A stretch of DNA of 64,000 nucleotides. Source: an uncultured Dorea sp. Lineage in GTDB: Bacteria > Bacillota > Clostridia > Lachnospirales > Lachnospiraceae. Made by a program: the position numbers and the translations under genes. The notes beneath the pieces were generated by a model, which worked only from the letters and a program-made list of their open reading frames with translations, made no database searches and was not told the DNA's origin. Numbering within the stretch: position 1 is the stretch's first letter; each line of letters opens with the position of its first letter. Positions 59,953-64,000 of this stretch are shown in pieces. The stretch is taken from contig CAJTOH010000004.1 of NCBI GenBank assembly GCA_910577685.1, positions 62,001 through 126,000 of the forward strand. Reading direction: 5' to 3'.

Positions 59953-61158
59953 TCACAATAAAGCCAGCCGTGTAATCCAAAGAAGCGCCCAATTCAAATC
60001 CCTCTCCCTGACATCCCGTCCGGCCACGACCTCATAAGAAGCAATTTCCTCTCCTTGAAGAAGATACCTGACTCTTCCTGCCGCGTCCCCTTCCCGCACA
60101 GGCGCCGTCAGGGAATCCTTCACCTCGGTTTTGATCTCCACGTTTTCATCTGCCCGCAGCAGAACGGGGATCTCCTCCTTCCCCTCTACATGAACAGGAA
60201 TCTTAAACTTCGTCTCATAAGGCTTTTTCTCTTCCACGCCCTTTTCTATCTCTACCTTGGGCAGCTCTACCTCTTCCCACACATCCCGGTACTGGTAGTT
60301 TGCAATCCCATATTCCATTAGTTTCCGGGTATCCGCCCATTTATAACTCTTATTATTAGGCCATCCGCACGCCAGAAGGGCTACAATGAACGTTCTGCCG
60401 TCGCGTTCTAACGCCCCCACATAGCAGTAGCCCGCATCCGAAGTAAAGCCGGTCTTTCCGGTCAGCGCCCCTTCCATCATATCCAGAAATGCATTGTGGT
60501 TGACACAGGAGAAGCTGCGGTTCCCTTGTACGTCGCTGAACTGATAATTCTTTGTCCGCGTAATTTCCAGAAATTCCTCCCGGCAGGGCGACTGCATGAT
60601 ACAGTACCGCATGATCAGTGCCAAGTCCCTTGCCGTCGTGGAATGTACCCCGCCCTCGTCGCTGTCGTCCAGCCCGTTTGGAGTGACGAAATGGGTATCC
60701 GAACACCCCAGCTCTTCCGCTTTCCCGTTCATCAGCTTCGCGAATTCTTCCACCGTGCCTGCAATCCCCTCCGCAATCACAACAGCGCTGTCATTGTGGG
60801 ATTCCAGCATCAGAGAATACAGAAGATCCTTTAGATAAAACTGCTCCTGATCTTTGACGCCCAGTCTCACCTTGGGTCTTCCCGCCGCATAGGCCGAAGC
60901 CGTAACCACCTGCCCCTCCTTCTGGTTCTCAAGTGCCAGTATACAGGTCATGATCTTGGTGGTACTCGCCATTGGACGAATCTCCTGTTCCTCTTTTCCA
61001 AATAAAACACGCCCGCTGTCAGCATCCATCAATACAGCCGACCGGGCGTATAACTGCTCCGGCGCCTCCACATTTTCCTCTGCCCCCACCGGAATATTTC
61101 CGATTCCGGAGAACAACAAACAAATCACGAGACTGCACACTATCATTTTCTTTTTCAT
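59953..61158 (-). CDS. dacF: D-alanyl-D-alanine carboxypeptidase DacF-type
   Basis: Trims D-Ala from wall peptides. The 401-residue product has a signal peptide (about 1-27), the S11 domain with STTK (Ser about 65) and a KTGFT motif, and a C-terminal beta-domain (from about 290). The last about 15 residues (NWALLWITRLALL) form a hydrophobic membrane anchor. In Bacillus, DacF is sporulation-related. A GTG at 61170 is an alternative start; neither has a strong ribosome binding site. Confidence 0.9.
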   Translation of the reverse strand: MKKKMIVCSLVICLLFSGIGNIPVGAEENVEAPEQLYARSAVLMDADSGRVLFGKEEQEIRPMASTTKIMTCILALENQKEGQVVTASAYAAGRPKVRLGVKDQEQFYLKDLLYSLMLESHNDSAVVIAEGIAGTVEEFAKLMNGKAEELGCSDTHFVTPNGLDDSDEGGVHSTTARDLALIMRYCIMQSPCREEFLEITRTKNYQFSDVQGNRSFSCVNHNAFLDMMEGALTGKTGFTSDAGYCYVGALERDGRTFIVALLACGWPNNKSYKWADTRKLMEYGIANYQYRDVWEEVELPKVEIEKGVEEKKPYETKFKIPVHVEGKEEIPVLLRADENVEIKTEVKDSLTAPVREGDAAGRVRYLLQGEEIASYEVVAGRDVRERDLNWALLWITRLALL

Positions 61159-61234
61159 CAGCCACACCACATATCACTACATTACTGCAATATATGTAAA
61201 CATCTTCCCGCCTATTCCGGTAAAATATTCTTGT

Positions 61235-61813
61235 TCAGATATCCAGCTTTAGCTGGACCTCTTCCTCGGCCTCCACTTTGAAGCTCTCCATCTGCTCCAG
61301 ATTCAAACTCGGCAGGTCTTCTACGGACTGTACGCTGAAACGCCTCAGGAATTCCTCCGTAGTACCGAACAGAATCGGTTTCCCCGGCGCGTCCAGCCTT
61401 CCGCACTCACACACCAGATTGTACTCCACCAGCTTATTAACCGCATGGTCCGATTTCACCCCGCGGATCTTCTCCACCTCCAGCTTCGTCACCGGCTGTT
61501 TATAAGCAATAATCGATAATGTCTCAAGGAGCACGTCCGTCAGCACATACTTCTTGGGCTGCTTCGCCACACGAATCAGATATTCGTACGTCTCCTTCTT
61601 CGTACACATCTGGAAAGCGTCCTCCAATTCTATTACCCGGATTCCCCGATCCTCCGCCTCATACTTATCCATCATCCTGTGCACAATCTTACGGGTCGTA
61701 TCCTTGTCATGTCCGATCGCCTCCGCGATCTTCTCAAGCTCTACGGAATCCCCCATTGTAAACAGGACGGCCTCTATAACCCCTTCTAATCTGCTAATCT
61801 CCACTTCGTCCAT
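61235..61813 (-). CDS. scpB: Segregation and condensation protein B
   Basis: Winged-helix partner of ScpA and SMC in chromosome compaction. The 192-residue product has ScpB motifs (LEGVIEAVLFTMGDSV, VLLETLSIIAYKQPVTKLEVE, and GRLDAPGKPILFGTT). The start at 61813 follows GGGAAGGGA. It begins 20 bases after the scpA stop. Confidence 0.94.
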   Translation of the reverse strand: MDEVEISRLEGVIEAVLFTMGDSVELEKIAEAIGHDKDTTRKIVHRMMDKYEAEDRGIRVIELEDAFQMCTKKETYEYLIRVAKQPKKYVLTDVLLETLSIIAYKQPVTKLEVEKIRGVKSDHAVNKLVEYNLVCECGRLDAPGKPILFGTTEEFLRRFSVQSVEDLPSLNLEQMESFKVEAEEEVQLKLDI

Positions 61814-61832
61814 AATCCCTTCCCACTCCGCT

Positions 61833-62582
61833 CTACGCAAATGCCTTCGATTGAATCATAATCTCATCAAAGGGGTGTTCCTGTACAATTACAATCGTCC
61901 CCTCCTTCATCAACTGCAGGACAGCAAGAAAGGTCACCACAATCTGTATCTTAGACCCCTGCTTCTCAAGCAGCTCCCGAAACCGGAAGCTTCTGTGCCC
62001 TTTCGCATACTCAGCCACATAGTGAAGCTTATCCGGCAGCGTCACCTCTTCTTTCTCAATCTTCCCGAACTTACTCCTGACAGGGTCAATCTTATCCACC
62101 CGTCTCTTCATCACATCCCGGAACACCTTGTGAAGCTTAGAAAGCGTAAGATCCTTAAGCAGCTCATCCAGATTCACAGGCTCCTCATACTCCCGTACCT
62201 CGTCCGGCACCGTGGGGGCTTTGAACATCACCTGATCCCCTTCCACCTGCCTGTCCCTCAGCTCATAAGACATATACTTATACATCTTATATTCCAACAA
62301 CTGGGCGACAAGCTCTTGGCGCGGGTCTTCCTCTTCCCCTTCCTCATTGACTTCTTTGGGAAGCAGCATCCGGCATTTGATGTCTAAAAGCGTCGCCGCC
62401 ATCACCAGAAACTCGCTCATAATATTCAGATCTTCCTTCTCCATCGCCTTAATGTAATCCATATACTGGTTTGTAATCTCCACGATAGGAATATCGTAGA
62501 TATCGATCTTATTCTTATCGATCAAATGCAGCAACAAATCCAACGGTCCTTCAAAGACCTGCAGTTTTACCGGAATTCCCAT
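61833..62582 (-). CDS. scpA: Segregation and condensation protein A
   Basis: Kleisin subunit bridging the two SMC heads. The 249-residue product starts MGIPVKLQVFEGPLDLLLHL, the ScpA signature, and continues with the family's IDIYDIPIVEITNQY motif and a central acidic linker. TAGGAGTG precedes the ATG at 62582. It has its own promoter at 62639-62667 and forms an operon with scpB and perhaps dacF. Confidence 0.95.
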   Translation of the reverse strand: MGIPVKLQVFEGPLDLLLHLIDKNKIDIYDIPIVEITNQYMDYIKAMEKEDLNIMSEFLVMAATLLDIKCRMLLPKEVNEEGEEEDPRQELVAQLLEYKMYKYMSYELRDRQVEGDQVMFKAPTVPDEVREYEEPVNLDELLKDLTLSKLHKVFRDVMKRRVDKIDPVRSKFGKIEKEEVTLPDKLHYVAEYAKGHRSFRFRELLEKQGSKIQIVVTFLAVLQLMKEGTIVIVQEHPFDEIMIQSKAFA

Positions 62583-62638
62583 AGAACACTCCTAAAATAT
62601 ATCCTTTTACTGTATTACCTCTTCATTATAACCGTACT

Positions 62639-62667
62639 ATTATACAGGATATTTTCCATTTCCACAA
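62639..62667 (-). promoter_or_regulatory. Promoter of scpA-scpB
   Basis: On minus, TTGTGG (62667-62662) and a perfect TATAAT (62644-62639), spacer 17, about 50 bases before the scpA start. Confidence 0.6.
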
Positions 62668-62694
62668 GTTCCGGTTTAAAAATCACATCCCCAA

Positions 62695-63549
62695 TCATAA
62701 TTCCACCGCTACAATCTCCGCCGGGTTAAACAGCCGAATCGGAACGGAATGTACTCCCAGCCCCTTGCTGACCACGGCCGCGGTATCTCCAAGCCTATAG
62801 CATCCCCCGGAAAATTCCGGAAAAAGTGTGAAATCCGGAGCCACCACTCCCCCGATTCCCGGAAGGCGCGCAACCCCGCCGTGATAATGCCCCGATAATA
62901 TAAGATCCGCTCCCCAGTCGCGGTAAGCGCGGATATGCGCCGGATGATGGGCCAGCAGAATCTCATATTCATCCCCCGCCCCGCCGATCTTCGCCTCGAT
63001 ATCCTTCTTCCCAATCCGTCTCCTAGCCCGTCTCTCATACCCCCGAAGCGGTATCTCAAGGCCGGTAATCCTTATCTTGATCCCCTCCCACGAAAGAATC
63101 GCGGATTCATTTTCCAGAAATTGAATCCCCGCTTTCTCAAGCCGGCTTTTATAAACCTGAAACGACCGTCTATACTTCCGCGGATATTCCTTCATCTTCT
63201 GCTCATGGTTGCCGTTGGCATAGTATACGGGACAGACTGCCGGAAGCCGCGACAAAAATCTTACCGTATGGGTATAGGAGAACGGATCCTTCCGGAGCAG
63301 CATATCGCCGCCGATCAGGATTAAATCCGGCTTCTCCTTTGCAACCGCACGAAAAAGCGGCTCATTGTCTTTCCTATAACAATAGTTGTGCAGGTCGCTC
63401 AGAAAAACAATCTTCTTTGACGCCTTAAGCCCGGACAGTTTAGGGGACGTCACGGTGTAACGGGTTACATGGAATACACATAATTCCCGCGCAATTTCTC
63501 CCGCGATTACAAGAAGAAATGCCGCTATTATTTTCATCAATCTTCTCAA
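62695..63549 (-). CDS. Membrane-associated metallophosphoesterase
   Basis: A 284-residue calcineurin-like phosphoesterase with an N-terminal signal or membrane segment. Metal motifs are visible in order: FLSDLHN, IGGDML, NGNHEQ, LAHHPAH and LSGHYHGG. Such proteins (YkuE/YaeI type) act on lipid-linked or cell-wall precursors in other bacteria. TTG 63549 lies 9 bases after AAAGGAG and is preferred to ATG 63537. The substrate is unknown. Confidence 0.85.
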   Translation of the reverse strand: MRRLMKIIAAFLLVIAGEIARELCVFHVTRYTVTSPKLSGLKASKKIVFLSDLHNYCYRKDNEPLFRAVAKEKPDLILIGGDMLLRKDPFSYTHTVRFLSRLPAVCPVYYANGNHEQKMKEYPRKYRRSFQVYKSRLEKAGIQFLENESAILSWEGIKIRITGLEIPLRGYERRARRRIGKKDIEAKIGGAGDEYEILLAHHPAHIRAYRDWGADLILSGHYHGGVARLPGIGGVVAPDFTLFPEFSGGCYRLGDTAAVVSKGLGVHSVPIRLFNPAEIVAVEL

Positions 63550-63659
63550 TCTTCTTCTCTCCTTTTCATCTTAATAATTATATAATTATTTCTGTCAATT
63601 TGTAAATAGATATGTTAGAATGATAATATAAATCATTATTTACAAGGGAGGCTTTTTAT

Positions 63660-64000
63660 ATGACTGTACCAGAAAGGATCTCGGCCCTTCGTTCTCTGAT
63701 GGAGGAAAAAGGGTACGACGCATACCTGATTCCTACGGATGACAATCATCAAAGCGAATATGTAGGAGAACATTTTAAGGCAAGGGCATTTATCACAGGC
63801 TTTACCGGGTCAGCCGGAACAGCCGTCATCACAAAGACGTCGGCAGGGCTTTGGACGGACGGCAGATACTTTATCCAGGCTGCCAAGCAGCTTGAGGGAA
63901 GCGGCGTCACACTCTTTAAGATGGGACAGCCTGACGTTCCTACGCTGGAGGACTATATCGCGGACGTCATTCCGGAAGGAGGCACGCTTGCCTTTGACGG
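63660..64000 (+). CDS. pepP: N-terminal part of Xaa-Pro aminopeptidase (M24B), runs off the window
   Basis: A metallo-aminopeptidase that removes the first residue when the second is Pro. Only the creatinase N-terminal domain is visible: LRSLMEEKGYDAYLIPTDD, then FITGFTGSAGTAVI and WTDGRYFIQA. ATG 63660 follows AAGGGAGGC. The catalytic domain is beyond the window. It is divergent from the phosphoesterase. Confidence 0.9.
   Translation, partial: MTVPERISALRSLMEEKGYDAYLIPTDDNHQSEYVGEHFKARAFITGFTGSAGTAVITKTSAGLWTDGRYFIQAAKQLEGSGVTLFKMGQPDVPTLEDYIADVIPEGGTLAFD

Noticed and set aside
61554..62387. Plus-strand frame of 277 codons across scpB and scpA
   Set aside because: Antisense to two well-supported genes; sequence is Ser/His/Leu-rich with no domain pattern.

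Overview
The window reads as housekeeping chromosome from a low-to-moderate GC Gram-positive of class Clostridia, most likely family Lachnospiraceae. The grounds are strong AGGAGG ribosome binding sites with frequent GTG and TTG starts, sigma-A promoters with 17-base spacers, a DUF4321 gene, a MinC-MinD-MinE set beside mreBCD, pbp2 and rodA, an L27 with the cleavable Firmicutes N-terminal extension beside its protease Prp, and a sepF-ylmH-lspA-rluD cluster. I see no rRNA, tRNA, CRISPR array or intact insertion sequence.

Layout, left to right. 1-4 kb: the 5' end of a YlbJ-like membrane protein (minus), pepD, a solitary AAA/ABC-type ATPase with its own promoter and a palindromic operator, and an M23 peptidase lying next to a 72-base inverted repeat with DnaA boxes. 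4-12 kb: RNA modification enzymes (RsmF-like, RsuA-like, RluA-like), a HAD phosphatase, a YgiQ radical SAM protein, a short-chain dehydrogenase, a small membrane protein and recU. 12-17 kb: a histidine operon hisZ-hisG-hisD-hisB-hisIE, in which hisIE carries a degenerate HisA/HisF-like barrel at its N-terminus and hisC, hisH, hisA and hisF are absent nearby. 17.5-22.3 kb: upp (minus), an asparagine-synthase-like gene without the glutaminase cysteine, a PAP2 phosphatase and an FAD-dependent dehydrogenase.

22.4-33 kb is a morphogenesis block: DUF4321, radC, mreB-mreC-mreD-pbp2, minC-minD-minE, rodA, mgsA and a lipoprotein DD-carboxypeptidase. These genes couple elongation, placement of the division site and wall synthesis. 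33-40 kb is a second division and envelope block: radical SAM TIGR01212, an HlyD-like single-pass protein, yggS, sepF, ylmH, lspA, rluD and a cytidylate-kinase-like gene. 40-44 kb has a TtcA-family enzyme and a XerS-like recombinase on minus, then lexA, a NUDIX hydrolase and a QueG-like ferredoxin-domain protein on plus.

44-55 kb is entirely minus: rsfS, yqeK, nadD, yhbY and obgE, then rpmA-prp-rplU under an L21 leader, then an amidohydrolase, a CBS protein, aspartate kinase, a HAD protein, ybaK and the paired TIGR03936/TIGR03960 radical SAM proteins. 55-57.9 kb is the one clearly accessory stretch: a MarR regulator with an 11-base G tract at its start, a nitroreductase whose apparent start codon is ACG, a radical SAM protein of the mobile-pair type, and a dead fragment of an Rpn/PD-(D/E)XK transposase. 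57.9-64 kb returns to core genes: recX, recA with a LexA box, a dacF-type carboxypeptidase, scpB, scpA, a metallophosphoesterase and the 5' part of a Xaa-Pro aminopeptidase (plus).

No whole new system is obvious. The best leads are the MarR-nitroreductase-radical SAM module, the inverted repeat with DnaA boxes, the histidine fusion protein, the AAA ATPase with a Walker B glutamine and the duplicated lexA promoter segment.
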